From: Lineus longissimus | Lineage: Eukaryota; Nemertea; Pilidiophora; Heteronemertea; Lineidae | Direction: 5' to 3' | NCBI RefSeq assembly: GCF_910592395.1 | Contig: NC_088314.1 | Location: forward strand, 17,891,998 to 17,955,997 | Length of the DNA: 64,000 bases | Part shown: in pieces, positions 1 through 11,867 of the stretch | Position numbering within the stretch: the stretch's first letter is position 1 | Layout of the letters: every line of letters starts with the position of its first letter | Program-made: the position numbers and the translations under genes | The notes under the pieces: generated by a model | Database searches by the model: none | What the model was told of the DNA's origin: nothing | What the model saw: the letters and a program-made list of their open reading frames with translations, nothing else

Positions 1-602
1 TTCACCAGCCACAGGGTCTGAGAACAGGGGACTTCACCACATACTTCATCAGATACAGATTGTAAGATACGTGTACATGGGACTATTTCTCCTGCTACAC
101 CAGTCCCAGGTTGTGAAAGACAGGGGACGAAAAACTGCCAGTCTGCAGGCTGTGATAGACAGGGGACTATACCTCCTGCTACACCAGCCACCGGTTGTGA
201 GCAACAGGAGACCAAGTTGTGAACGTCAGTTGCTCTCCCCCCCTGCTTCACCAGCCGCTAGTTGTGAAAGACCAGGGACTATACATCACACGTTGTAAAA
301 TAACAGGGTTTTTACCACTAGCTTCACCATGCACAGGTTGAGACAAACAGAGGACTAAATCTCCTGCTACACTAGCCACAGGTTATAAGAGACCAGGAAC
401 AACCTCCAGGTTGGGAGAGACCGACGACTAACAAAGTTGTCGGGGACAGGGGACTCTTCCTCCTGTTACACCATGTACCAGTCATTGGTTGTGAAAGACC
501 AGGGATCATATCCTTCCTGCCTCACCACCTACAGGTTGAGAGAGACAGGGAACCCAAGTTTTGAAGGACTGATGAGCATTCCTTCTGCTACAACAGCCGC
601 AA

Positions 603-1090
603 TTTTGGAAATATAGGGGACTATTCGTTCCGCTACACCAGTCGCAATTTGGGAAATAGAGGGGACTATTCCTACTGCTACACCAGTCGTAATGTGGGAA
701 ATAGAGGGTACTTTTCCTACTGCTCCACCAGTCGCAATTTGGGAAATAGAGGGGACTATCCCTTCTGCTACACTAGTCGCAATTTGGGAAATAGAGGGGA
801 CTATTCCTACTGCTACACCAGTCGTAATTTGGGAAATAGAGGGTACTTTTCCTACTGCTCCACCAGTCGCAATTTGGGAAATAGAGGGGACTATCCCTTC
901 TGCTACACCAGTCGCAATTTGGGAAATAGAGGGGACTATTCCTACTGCTACACCAGTCGCAATTTGGGAAATAGAGGGGATTATTCCTTCTGCTACACCA
1001 GTCGCAATTTGGGAAATAGAGGGGACTATTCCTACTGCTACACCAGTCGCAATTTGGGAAATTGAGGGACTATTCCTACTGCTACACCAG
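603..1090 (+). repeat. Homogenised 45-bp tandem repeat block
   Basis: About ten near-identical 45-bp units containing 'cgcaatttgggaaatagagg'. The unit is 3 x 15, so it stays open in several frames on both strands. Variants 'tactgctacacc', 'tactgctccacc' and 'ttctgctacacc' alternate in a partly ordered way, suggesting recent duplication of multi-unit blocks. Confidence 0.85.
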
Positions 1091-1814
1091 TCGCTTGTGA
1101 GAGACAATGATCTGAACCTCCTGCAACACCAGCCACAAGGTTGTGGAGACAGGGCTGCTTCACGTGCCATTGGTTGTGGGATCGACAAGGTACTAGCCAT
1201 GTACACAATGCGTCACCAGCTGCAGGCTGTAAGCTCTAGATAGGCGACAACGTAGTGAAATCGGGGTGTTCCACTTGCTGCAGCAGCCGCAATTTGTGAA
1301 GGACCTGGGGGAATATTCCGCCTGCTAAACCAGCCATAGGTTAGAAAAGACAGGGAACTACACCTTCTGATACACCAGCCATTGATTGTGGACGACAGGG
1401 GACCAAATTGTGAAGGACAGAGGTTTTTCCTCCTGCTACATCAGCTGCTAGTTGCAAAAGACAAGGGACTACACCACCGGTTGTGAAAGAGCAGGGTTTG
1501 TACCACCAGCTTCACCAGGCACAAGTTGTTACACTAGTCACAGGTTTAAAAAGACCAGGGACTATAACCTTACGTCACCAGCTGCAGGTTGTGAGCGACA
1601 GGGGAAAAGCTAAGTTCTCAAAGACAGCGGAGACTTCCTCCTTCTGCACCAGTCATTGCAATTGGTTTTGAAAGATTAGACTTCCTGCGTCACCAGCTAC
1701 ATGTGTTGAGAGACAGAAGGCCTAGTTTCGAAGGACACCAATCACGAATTGTGAAAGAGATAGAACTATGTTCCTTCAGCTACACGAGCCGAAATTCGCG
1801 AAAGACAAGGAACT

Positions 1815-2150
1815 ATTCCTCCTGCTACACCAGTCCGCAGTCTGTGAAGGACATGGGACTATTCCTCCTGCTACACCAGTCCGCAGAAGGACATGGGACT
1901 ATTCCTCCTGCTACACCAGTACGTAGTCTGTGTAGGTCATGGGACTATTCCTCCTGCTACACCAGTCCGCAATCAGTGAAGGACATGGGACTATTCCTCT
2001 TGCTACACCAGTCCGCAGTCTATGAAGGACATGGGACTATTCCTCCTGCTACACCAGTCCGCAGTCTGTGAAGGACATGGGACTATTCCTCCTGCTACAC
2101 CAGTCCGCAGTCTGTGAAGGACATGGGACTATTTCTCCTACTACACCAGT
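1815..2150 (+). repeat. Homogenised 45-46-bp tandem repeat block
   Basis: Seven to eight units with 'gtctgtgaaggacatgggac' and 'tattcctcctgctacaccag'. It is a second locally homogenised patch of the same minisatellite family, with one unit shortened (near 1880, where 'gtctgtg' is missing). Confidence 0.8.
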
Positions 2151-2580
2151 TACACTGTTTGTGAACGACAGGGACCAAATTGTGAAACAGAGGGGCTATT
2201 CCTCCCGCTACACCAGCCACCGGTTGTGAACGACATGGGACAATAACGCCGGTTGTGAAAGACAAGGGTTTATATAACACCAAAATCACCAGCCACAGGT
2301 TGTGAGAGATAGAGGACTTAACCTTCTGCGACACTTCACATAGCCACAGGTTATGGGACACCTGGGATTATGACTTCAGCGTCACAAACTGCGGTTTGGA
2401 AAAGATAGGGAACCAATTTGTTTAAGACATGGGACTCTTTCTGCCTTTACACCAGTAACTGGAAAGATAGGGATTGTATACTTCCCACGTCACCAGCTAC
2501 AGGTTGTGAGAGACAGGGGAGCAAGATATGAAGGACAGGGGTGTATTTCTCCTCCTGCAACATCGGGTTCTGAAAGAGTG

Positions 2581-3340
2581 TAGCAGGAGGTCTGTGGCTG
2601 GTGCCCAGTCTTTCACAACCGGTAGAATAGTCGCTGGTCTTTCACAACCGATGGCTGGTGGAGCAGGAGGAATAGTCCCCCGTCTTTCACAACTTGGTCT
2701 CCTGTCGTTCACCACCGGTGTGGCTGGTGTAGTACGAGAAATAGTCCCATGTCTTTCACAGCCTGCGGACTGGTGTAGCAAGAGGAATAGTTCCTTGTCT
2801 TTCGCAAATTTCGGCTGGTGTAGCTGGCGGAATATAGTTCCATGGCTTTCACAACGAATGGCTGGTGTTGCAGGAGGAATAGCTCCCATGTCTTTCATAA
2901 CTTGGTCCTCTGTCTCCCTCTTTGGGGAAGCAGGGATCACAGACTGTAAGCATCATTGGACCGAAGTTGGCAAATGAGCGGCGCGTGGGTCAGTTGCCGC
3001 CCCAAGTATACCCTCTGTCGTTCACACATTATGACTGGCCTGGTGTAGGAGGAGAGACACCTATCTTTCACAGCTTGTCTCGCCTGTCTCTCACAACCTG
3101 TAGATGGTGCCGCATGATAAACATGTCTAGTACCTTGTCTGTCACAACCAGTGGCACGTGAAGCAGTCCCTGTCTCCACAACCTGCGGCTGGTGTAGTAG
3201 GAAGTTAGTTCCCTGTCTATATCACAACATTTGGCGGAACCAGATATGGACCTGAAGGTATAAACCAGTCTTTCACAACCGTTGGTATTGTCCCCTGTCT
3301 TTCACCACATGCGGCTGGTGTAGCAGGAGGAATAGTCCCC
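2581..3340 (-). repeat. Same minisatellite in inverted orientation
   Basis: From about 2581 the reverse complement of the unit appears ('gctggtgtagcaggaggaat', 'agtcccctgtctttcacaac'). The array therefore flips direction here, making a large imperfect inverted repeat with 1-2580. Confidence 0.8.
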
Positions 3341-4402
3341 TAATATGTAAAGTCAAGGACTTAGTGAGCCCCCCTTTAGGTCGGGGGAGCTCCCCCGAAC
3401 CCCCCTACGAGCATATGTTAAGTGCAAGCTCTAACAACTACAGCTGTTACAATGGGGGGACACCCCCCAAACCCCCCTCCGTCGACATAGGTTTTTACCA
3501 GTGCGTTGGGGGGAAGCTCCCCCCAAACCCCCCCGGTGGACAGTCAACTAGCCCTTCTGTGTCATACTGCTGGAGGGGGGGTGCGATGGGACCATCCATA
3601 TAGTTCCTTCCGACACATTTTTGTTTTGGTAATGTAATACATTGTGATTGTCCTTATTCACGGGAATCGGGCGTTTCCAGTGATATACGACACAAATAGG
3701 TTGTCCTCATGCATTCACTTTGGAAACGCATTTTAAAATAGATGTTACGTCCTGTTAATGGGGCACGTCATCATCGCGTACATTTGGGAAAAACTCCCTA
3801 ACGAGACCGGAGCAGACGGCTGAAAGTAGTTTAATTATTGGCCGCTAGGGTGCAGAATGTCGCTCACCCGAATTTTTCACGCAACTTTTGCTAAATAGAG
3901 CTAGTTCTAGTTTGCGATTCATTTTGATACTTCAGATTTGGGCAGAAGACCAATATAACTTAGTCGTCAGTGTGGTTTTAAGCTGGAAAAACGTATTTGT
4001 TTTTCTTAAAGTGCCTTTTTTGGACGGGTGTGTGCGATTGTTTTGTTTTTATGTCACGTGACCTCGACCATGTCGACACAAAATTGAAATAAACCACCCT
4101 TTTCTGTCATTATTTAGGACGGATATTTCTCTGATAAAAATATTAATATAATTGGCCAATTTCTTAGGCATATGATGTAGCGAATTCCCATGAAGATTTA
4201 AATTAATTTCAACCAATTGGATAGCAACCACCACCGGAAGATCGCGGAGAAATCGGTAAACTCAACGGAGTTAATTCAGAAAAATACCAAAAAAAATTGT
4301 TTGTAGGATATACAATATTTACTCTCTTTATTTCTCATCAAATCAGTATATACTCCCACACACACGTGTATCTTAAGAGCCCCTCCTAAAGGGGGGCTTA
4401 TT
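3341..4402 (+). repeat. ~1.07-kb tandem unit, copy 1
   Basis: Begins 'taatatgtaaagtcaaggac' and ends with 'cctaaaggggggcttatta'. It contains C/G homopolymer tracts and a non-coding AT-rich middle. A 14-bp inverted pair, 'agcccccctttagg' near the left end and 'cctaaaggggggct' at the right end, bounds the unit. The copy sits inside the minisatellite, so it looks like a mobile or amplified insert. No coding potential recognised. Confidence 0.85.
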
Positions 4403-5471
4403 AATATGTAAAGTCGAGGACTTAGTGAGCCCCCCTTTAGGTCGGGGGAGCTCCCCCGAACCCCCCTACGAGCATATGTTAAGTGCAAGCTCTAACAACT
4501 ACAGCTGTTACAATGGGGGGACACCCCCAAACCCCCCTCCGTCGACATAGGTTTTTACCAGTGCGTTGGGGGGAAGCTCCCCCCAAACCCCCCCCCCCCG
4601 GTGGACAGTCAACTAGCCCTTCTGTGTCATACTGCTGGAGGGGGGGGGGGTGCGATGGGACCATCCATATAGTTCCTTCCGACACATTTTTGTTTTGGTA
4701 ATGTAATACATTGTGATTGTCCTTATTCACGGGAATCGGGCGTTGCCAGTGATATACGACACAAATAGGTTGTCCTCATGCATTCACTTTGGAAACGCAT
4801 TTTAAAATAGATGTTACGTCCTGTTAATGGGGCACGTCATCATCGCGTACATTTGGGAAAAACTCCCTAACGAGACCGGAGCAGACGGCTGAAAGTAGTT
4901 TAATTATTGGCCGCTAGGGTGCAGAATGTCGCTCACCCGAATTTTTCACGCAACTTTTGCTAAATAGAGCTAGTTCTAGTTTGCGATTCATTTTGATACT
5001 TCAGATTTGGGCAGAAGACCAATATAACTTAGTCGTCAGTGTGGTTTTAAGCTGGAAAAACGTATTTGTTTTTCTTAAAGTGCCTTTTTTGGACGGGTGT
5101 GTGCGATTGTTTTGTTTTTATGTCACGTGACCTCGACCATGTCGACACAAAATTGAAATAAACCACCCTTTTCTGTCATTATTTAGGACGGATATTTCTC
5201 TGATAAAAATATTAATATAATTGGCCAATTTCTTAGGCATATGATGTAGCGAATTCCCATGAAGATTTAAATTAATTTCAACCAATTGGATAGCAACCAC
5301 CACCGGAAGATCGCGGAGAAATCGGTAAACTCAACGGAGTTAATTCAGAAAAATACCAAAAAAAATTGTTTGTAGGATATACAATATTTACTCTCTTTAT
5401 TTCTCATCAAATCAGTATATACTCCCACACACACGTGTATCTTAAGAGCCCCTCCTAAAGGGGGGCTTATT
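4403..5471 (+). repeat. ~1.07-kb tandem unit, copy 2
   Basis: Nearly identical to the preceding unit; differences are mainly the lengths of the C and G homopolymer runs (near 4588 and 4635). Start-to-start spacing is 1061 bp to the left and 1069 bp to the right. Confidence 0.9.
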
Positions 5472-6398
5472 AATATGTAAAGTCGAGGACTTAGTGAGCC
5501 CCCCTTTAGGTCGGGGGAGCTCCCCCGAACCCCCCTACGAGCATATGTTAAGTGCAAGCTCTAACAACTACAGCTGTTACAATGGGGGGACACCCCCAAA
5601 CCCCCCTCCGTCGACATAGGTTTTTACCAGTGCGTTGGGGGGAAGCTCCCCCCAAACCCCCCGGTGTACAGTCAACTAGCCCTTCTGTGTCATACTGCTG
5701 GAGGGGGGGGGGGGGTGCGATGGGACCATCCATATAGTTCCTTCCGACACATTTTTGTTTTGGTAATGTAATACATTGTGATTGACCTTATTCACGGGAA
5801 TCGGGCGTTTCCAGTGATATACGACACAAATGGGTTGTCCTCATGCATTCACTTTGGAAACGCATTTTAAAATAGATGTTACGTCCTGTTAATGGGGCAC
5901 GTCATCATCGCGTACATTTGGGAAAAACTCCCTAACGAGACCGGAGCAGACGGCTGAAAGTAGTTTAATTATTGGCCGCTAGGGTGCAGAATGTCGCTCA
6001 CCCGAATTTTTCACGCAACTATAGCTAAATAGAGCTAGTTCTAGTTTGTGATTCAATTTGATACTTCAGATTTGGGCAGTAGACCAATATAACTTAGTCG
6101 TCAGTGTGGTTTTAAGCTGGAAAAACGTATTTGTTTTTCTTAAAGTGCCTTTTTTGGACGGGTGTGTGCGATTGTTTTGTTTTTATGTCACGTGACCTCG
6201 ATCATGTCGACACAAAATTGAAATAAACCACCCTTTTCTGTCATTATTTAGGACGGATATTTCTCTGATAAAAATATTAATATAATTGGCCAATTTCTTA
6301 GGCATATGATGTAGCGAATTCCCATGAAGATTTAAATTAATTTAAATTAATTTCAAGCAATGGGATAGCAACCACCACCGGAAGATCGCGGAGAAATC
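5472..6398 (+). repeat. ~1.07-kb tandem unit, copy 3, split by an insertion
   Basis: Third copy, with more substitutions and a short duplication of 'tttaaattaa' near 6330. It stops at 'gagaaatc' (6391-6398); the rest of the unit reappears at 11697, so a ~5.3-kb element has been inserted here. Confidence 0.85.
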
Positions 6399-7202
6399 CA
6401 TATGCATTCGGAGAGCGCGATCGCTACTGGGAACCTTTTGGTCGCTCGTGGGACCCACTTTGATGATCGCCGCCCAGACCCTCACGTGACCCGCGTGTTA
6501 ATAGATGGCGACGGTGTTGTTCCAGGCGGCGGTCGACCTGCATATTTAATGCTTTCCCTGTGTATTTGAGTATAAACTTGTACGATAAATGATAAGCGTG
6601 CGTGATCCGTGGTTGATGGATACTAATATCATAATATGGGGGAAGGCGCCGTGGAGGTCTATAGCCAGGGTGGGGTGGGGGTTATAGTTAGGATGATGGT
6701 ATCATGGCCGTTGACCGAAAAGCAGTGGGGGAGGACCAGGGAATATGGGGGCTATAGATATATTTGAGTATAGATTTATACGATAAATGATAAGCGTTTG
6801 TGATCCGTAATTGTGGATACTAATATCATATAATAAATATGTTTTTGTCCGCTCGGAACTGTTTAATCTACAGACATAGGCATCACACTGTAGGCCCTAA
6901 TAAGATCAATACCCATGTCGTGATTTTACTATTTAGCAAATTTTATCCAGGCAAATTATATATTAATGTGATTTGACAGGTCATATTTAGGCCTAATACT
7001 AATAGTGATCAACCTTGTTACTATTGATTGATTATTGGCAACAATCACTGTTCATTGATAAGTTCGAGGAAAAATGTTGAGATCGACTTTGTTATCCGAA
7101 GCGTATAGGCCTAGGATTGATTGATTATGTCGTTTATCTTGTAATATTCATGTAACTTTGTACACTGTATTATGATGTACTGTCTGTACTTTTCTGATAG
7201 GG

Positions 7203-7377
7203 GTGTCTACAAAACCAAGACCCAAGACCCAAGACCTACAAAACCAAGACCCAAGACCCAAGATGTTGATGGGTCTTGGTTTTGTAGGTCTTGGTTTTGT
7301 AGGTGGGGATCTTGGGTCTTTGGTCTTGGTTTTGTAGGTCTTGGGTCTTGGGTCTTGGGTCTTGGTTTTGTAGACAC
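7203..7377. repeat. Inverted (GGTCTT)-type simple repeat
   Basis: Left half is 'ctacaaaaccaagacccaag' type sequence repeated; right half is its reverse complement ('cttgggtcttggttttgtag'). The two arms can fold back on each other. ORFs here on both strands are repeat artefacts. Confidence 0.75.
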
Positions 7378-7789
7378 TCTTGTGATAGCTGTGCAACTGC
7401 AAGTAAATACTTAGTTAGTTCATCACCTTTCGTACAGATGGCACTGCAGGTGAGGGGTTTGGTGTGTTTGGGAAAGGTCTCACCTTGAGCGGTTGAGGAC
7501 AATGTCACAACCAGAGGATTTTTAACTATGGTATGGGTTTGCCAAGGCTTCTTTGAGGGTTTATAACGAATTATGGGCTTATCCCCCCGCATTGATGTAT
7601 CTGTAGTCGTCACAATCAACTATCATGTCGGTACTTTACGCATATTACATGTCCGTGTATGTAAAGTTTCTTGTACTGTGCTATTAATTATGTAACTTTT
7701 CTTGTACAATAAATTTTTTTTCACATTTGACAGTACCTAGAGTTTTTGCTTCGTCTTTGCTGTTCGGATGACGTATTTCACTGTACCGG

Positions 7790-10215
7790 TAATCACTGCT
7801 ATCTTAGCGGATACACGCTGAGGGTTCCAATAAGAAAACCGTACGAGTGGCAGATCTTCTACGGCTCTGAAAGCAATCACTGTTATCCTTAAGGAGACAC
7901 ACTGAGGGTCCCCAGCAGCGATCAACTTGGTTATCTGGATAGTCTTGATACATAATTGGCAGTAATCGTTGTTATCCTTAAGGAGACACACTGAGGGTCC
8001 CCAGCAGCGATCAACTTGGTTATCTGGATAGTCTTGATAGATAATTGGCAGTAATCACTGCTATCCTTAAGGAGACACAATGAGGGTCCCCAGCAGCGAT
8101 CAACTTGGTTATCGGAGTAGTCTTGATAGATAATTGGCAGTAATCACTGCTATCCTTAAGGAGACACACTGAGGGTCCCCAGCAGCGATCAACTTGGTTA
8201 TCGGAGTAGTCTTGATAGATAATTGGCAGTAACCACTGCTATCCTTAAGGAGACACACTGAGGGTCCCCAGCAGCGATCAACTTGGTTATCGGAGTAGTC
8301 TTGATAGATAATTGGCAGTAATCACTGTTATCCTTAAGGAGACACAATGAGGGTCCCCAGCAGCGATCAACTTGGTTATCGGAGTAGTCTTGATAGATAA
8401 TTGGCAGTAATCACTGTTATCCTTAAGGAGACACAATGAGGGTCCCCAGCAGCGATCAACTTGGTTATCTGGATAGTCTTGATAGATAATTGGCAGTAAT
8501 CGTTGTTATCCTTAAGGAGACACACTGAGGGTCCCCAGCAGCGATCAACTTGGTTATCTGGATAGTCTTGATAGATAATTGGCAGTAATCGTTGTTATCC
8601 TTAAGGAGACACACTGAGGGTCCCCAGCAGCGATCAACTTGGTTATCTGGATAGTCTTGATAGATAATTGGCAGTAATCACTGCTATCCTTAAGGAGACA
8701 CAATGAGGGTCCCCAGCAGCGATCAACTTGGTTATCGGAGTAGTCTTGATAGATAATTGGCAGTAATCACTGCTATCCTTAAGGAGACACACTGAGGGTC
8801 CCCAGCAGCGATCAACTTGGTTATCGGAGTAGTCTTGATAGATAATTGGCAGTAACCACTGCTATCCTTAAGGAGACACACTGAGGGTCCCCAGCAGCGA
8901 TCAACTTGGTTATCGGAGTAGTCTTGATAGATAATTGGCAGTAATCACTGTTATCCTTAAGGAGACACAATGAGGGTCCCCAGCAGCGATCAACTTGGTT
9001 ATCGGAGTAGTCTTGATAGATAATTGGCAGTAATCACTGTTATCCTTAAGGAGACACAATGAGGGTCCCCAGCAGCGATCAACTTGGTTATCTGGATAGT
9101 CTTGATAGATAATTGGCAGTAATCGTTGTTATCCTTAAGGAGACACACTGAGGGTCCCCAGCAGCGATCAACTTGGTTATCTGGATAGTCTTGATAGATA
9201 ATTGGCAGTAATCGTTGTTATCCTTAAGGAGACACACTGAGGGTCCCCAGCAGCGATCAACTTGGTTATCTGGATAGTCTTGATAGATAATTGGCAGTAA
9301 TCACTGCTATCCTTAAGGAGACACAATGAGGGTCCCCAGCAGCGATCAACTTGGTTATCGGAGTAGTCTTGATAGATAATTGGCAGTAATCACTGCTATC
9401 CTTAAGGAGACACAATGAGGGTCCCCAGCAGCGATCAACTTGGTTATCGGAGTAGTCTTGATAGATAATTGGCAGTAATCACTGCTATCCTTAAGGAGAC
9501 ACAATGAGGGTCCCCAGCAGCGATCAACTTGGTTATCGGAGTAGTCCTGATAGATAATTGGCAGTAATCACTGTTATCCTTAAGGAGACACAATGAGGGT
9601 CCCCAGCAGCGATCAACTTGGTTATCTGAATAGTCTTGATAGATAATTGGCAGTAATCGTTGTTATCCTTAAGGAGACACACTGAGGGTCCCCAGCAGCG
9701 ATCAACTTGGTTATCTGAATAGTCTTGATAGATAATTGGCAGTAATCGTTGTTATCCTTAAGGAGACACACTGAGGGTCCCCAGCAGCGATCAACTTGGT
9801 TATCGGAGTAGTCTTGATAGATAATTGGCAGTAATCACTGTTATCCTTAAGGAGACACAATGAGGGTTCCCAGCAGCGATCAACTTGGTTATCTGAATAG
9901 TCTTGATAGATAATTGGCAGTAATCGTTGTTATCCTTAAGGAGACACACTGAGGGTCCCCAGCAGCGATCAACTTGGTTATCTGAATAGTCTTGATAGAT
10001 AATTGGCAGTAATCACTGTTATCTTTAAGGAGACACACTGAGGGTCCCCAGCAGCGATCAACTTGGTTATCTGGATAGTCTTGATAGATAATTGGCAGTA
10101 ATCACTGTTATCTTTAAGGAGACACACTGAGGGTCCCCAGCAGCGATCAACTTGGTTATCTGGATAGTCTTGATAGATAATTGGCAGTCATCACTGTTAT
10201 CCTTAAGAAGACACA
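7790..10215 (+). repeat. 89-bp minisatellite with 623-bp (7-mer) higher-order repeat
   Basis: About 26 units of 89 bp with core 'ccttaaggagacaca(c/a)tgag' and 'agcagcgatcaacttggtta'. Unit variants ('cggagtag' against 'ctggatag'; 'cactg(c/t)t' against 'cgttgtt') recur in the same order every 7 units: the same variant junction is at 8041, 8664 and 9287, spacing 623 = 7 x 89. The first units (7790-7880) and last units are degenerate. No gene. Confidence 0.9.
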
Positions 10216-10400
10216 CTGGCTGTGACTGTATCATCTCTCTCACCATGTAGACAACTTGGCAGAGCAGCCAAGACTGATTTGGCCTGGCTGTGACTGTCTC
10301 ATCTCTCTCACCATGTAGACAACTTGGCAGAGCAGCCAGGACTGATTTGGCCTGGCTGTGACTTCCTCATCTCTCTCACCATTTGACAACTTAATAATAA
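10216..10400 (+). repeat. 68-bp tandem repeat, left arm of inverted array
   Basis: Three units starting at 10216, 10284 and 10352 with 'ctggctgtgact' and 'atctctctcaccatgtagac'. They are inverted relative to the array at 10465-10920, separated by a ~65-bp AT-rich loop. Confidence 0.85.
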
Positions 10401-10464
10401 TATTGCCCTACTGCCTTTTTCATGAATTAATTTTGAGCATTATGTTTACAACGTAGTTGACAAT

Positions 10465-10920
10465 AATTATAGTGAGAGAGATGAGACAGTCACAGCCAGG
10501 CCAAATCAGTCTTGGCTGCTCTGCCAAGTTGTCAACATGGTGAGAGAGATGAGGAAGTCACAGCCAGGCCGAATCAGTCCTGGCTGCTCCACCGTGTTGA
10601 CAACATGATGAGAGAGATTAGGAAGTCACAGCTAGGCCGAATCAGTCCTGGCTGCTCCACCGTGTTGACAACATGATGAGAGAGATTAGGAAGTCACAGC
10701 TAGGCCGAATCAGTCCTGGCTGCTCCACCGTGTTGACAACATGATGAGAGTGATGAGACAGTCACAGCTAGGCCGCATCAGTCTTCGCCGCACTGCCTAG
10801 TTATTGATATGGCGAGAGAGATGAGACAGTCACAGCCAGGCCAAATCAGTCTAGGCTGCTCTGCCAAGTTGTCTACACGGTGAGAGAGATGAGAGACAGT
10901 CACAGCCAGGCATCGCCCTC
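10465..10920 (-). repeat. 68-bp tandem repeat, right arm of inverted array
   Basis: Six to seven units of the reverse complement of the left-arm repeat ('gagagagatgag', 'gtcacagccaggcc'). Two middle units (near 10620 and 10690) are identical, which points to recent duplication. Confidence 0.85.
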
Positions 10921-10924
10921 GCTG

Positions 10925-11185
10925 TCATAATTCGTCGTCCCCCCGACTTAATAAGTCGTCCCCCCCCCCCGACTTAATAAGTCGTCCCCCCCCGAGATAA
11001 TAAGTCGTCGTCCCGACTTACTAAGTCGTCCCCCCGAGATAATAAGTCGTCCCCCCGACATAATAAGTCGTCCCCCCGACTTAATAAGTCGTCCCCCCGA
11101 GATAATAAGTCGTGCCCCCGACTTACTAAGTCGTCCCCCGAGATAATAAGTCGTCCCCCCGACTTAATAAGTCGTCCCGCCGAGA
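10925..11185. repeat. Short array of palindromic ~21-bp units
   Basis: About a dozen units of 'aataagtcgtccccccgac' alternating with a 'gagataataagtcg' variant. 'gacttaataagtc' is itself a palindrome, so each unit can form a small hairpin. C-run lengths vary (4 to 10). The minus-strand frame through it is a repeat artefact. Confidence 0.85.
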
Positions 11186-11696
11186 ATTTTTTTTTTCGAT
11201 GTCCTTTCCCAGCCAACGTAGATTTCAGAGAAAAATTCAATAATTTTAGTGCTTAAATGAAAAGTCCATAGGCCTACTACAAGAGGGCAAGCACGATAAT
11301 ACTAGTAACCTGATGTCAGCAGTACAGTGAAGATAGTAGTCTACATGTTAGTTCATAATAATAACAGCTCAAGAAACCACAGATCCCGGCGCCCCCGCCC
11401 ACTGACGAAGACCCAGTCGCGCAACTCGATCCATCTCACCCGATCTCACCCTGGCCAAGTTGAGCGCGTAAATACCACGAAAGGGTTAAATTTATCTATT
11501 AATAGAATATTCAACTAAGATTGCCGTCATGTTGATGCACCGCCTGACCATGCTCCACACATAGATAACGCATGCGCAGTAGCAGCATCTTAAATGGAGA
11601 ATTGGTCACGTGAGGGTCTGGGCGGCGATCATCAAAGCGGGTCCCACGAGCGACCAAAAGGTTCCCAGCAGCGATCGCGCTCTCCGAACCCTGATC

Positions 11697-11867
11697 GAGA
11701 AATCGGTAAACTCAACGGAGTTAATTCAGAAAAATACCAAAAAAAATTGTTTGTAGGATATACAATCAATAGTTACTCTCTTTATTTCTCATCATTCATT
11801 TACATTATCTACTCCCGCACACACGTGTATCTTAAGAGCCCCTCCTAAAGGGGGGCTTATTATCATT
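11697..11867 (+). repeat. Remaining 3' part of the split ~1.07-kb unit
   Basis: Continues 'ggtaaactcaacggagttaa' exactly where copy 3 broke off and ends with the G-rich arm 'cctaaaggggggcttatta'. It is slightly diverged from copies 1 and 2 (small insertion near 11768). The minisatellite then resumes. Confidence 0.85.

Larger units (their letters stand above)
1..2580 (+). repeat. Diverged ~45-bp minisatellite array, forward orientation
   Basis: Successive units carry a core like 'ggactattcctcctgctaca' followed by 'ccagt/ccagcc' and 'ttgtgaa(a)gacag'. Most units differ, but two stretches are homogenised (listed separately). Open frames here arise only because the unit is near a multiple of three; they exist on both strands and have no splice signals or family resemblance, so I see no gene. 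Confidence 0.85.
6399..11696. mobile_element. ~5.3-kb DNA element with 85-bp terminal inverted repeats
   Basis: Left arm 6407-6491 and right arm 11604-11688 are inverted copies with only a few mismatches (core 'ttcggagagcgcgatcgct'). The interrupted host unit shows a perfect 8-bp duplication 'gagaaatc' at 6391-6398 and 11697-11704. Length 8 is typical of hAT-type target duplications, but the superfamily is inference because no transposase is visible. The interior holds several minisatellites and no credible ORF, so it is probably non-autonomous. Confidence 0.75.

Noticed and set aside
529-1243. Overlapping long ORFs on both strands with 15-residue repeats (for example 'ISQIATGVAVG')
   Set aside because: The 45-bp repeat is a multiple of three and free of stops in several frames at once; no start context, splice sites or family match.
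3364-5737. Pro/Gly-rich ORFs repeated in each 1.07-kb unit
   Set aside because: They run through C/G homopolymers whose length differs between copies, breaking the frame; no conservation of a reading frame.
7790-10215. CRISPR-like regularity of the 89-bp array
   Set aside because: There are no variable spacers between short repeats; whole units repeat, and the context is eukaryotic.
10974-11240. Minus ORF with 'RGDDLLSRGDDL' repeats
   Set aside because: Product of the palindromic 21-bp array; C-run changes would shift frame in other copies.
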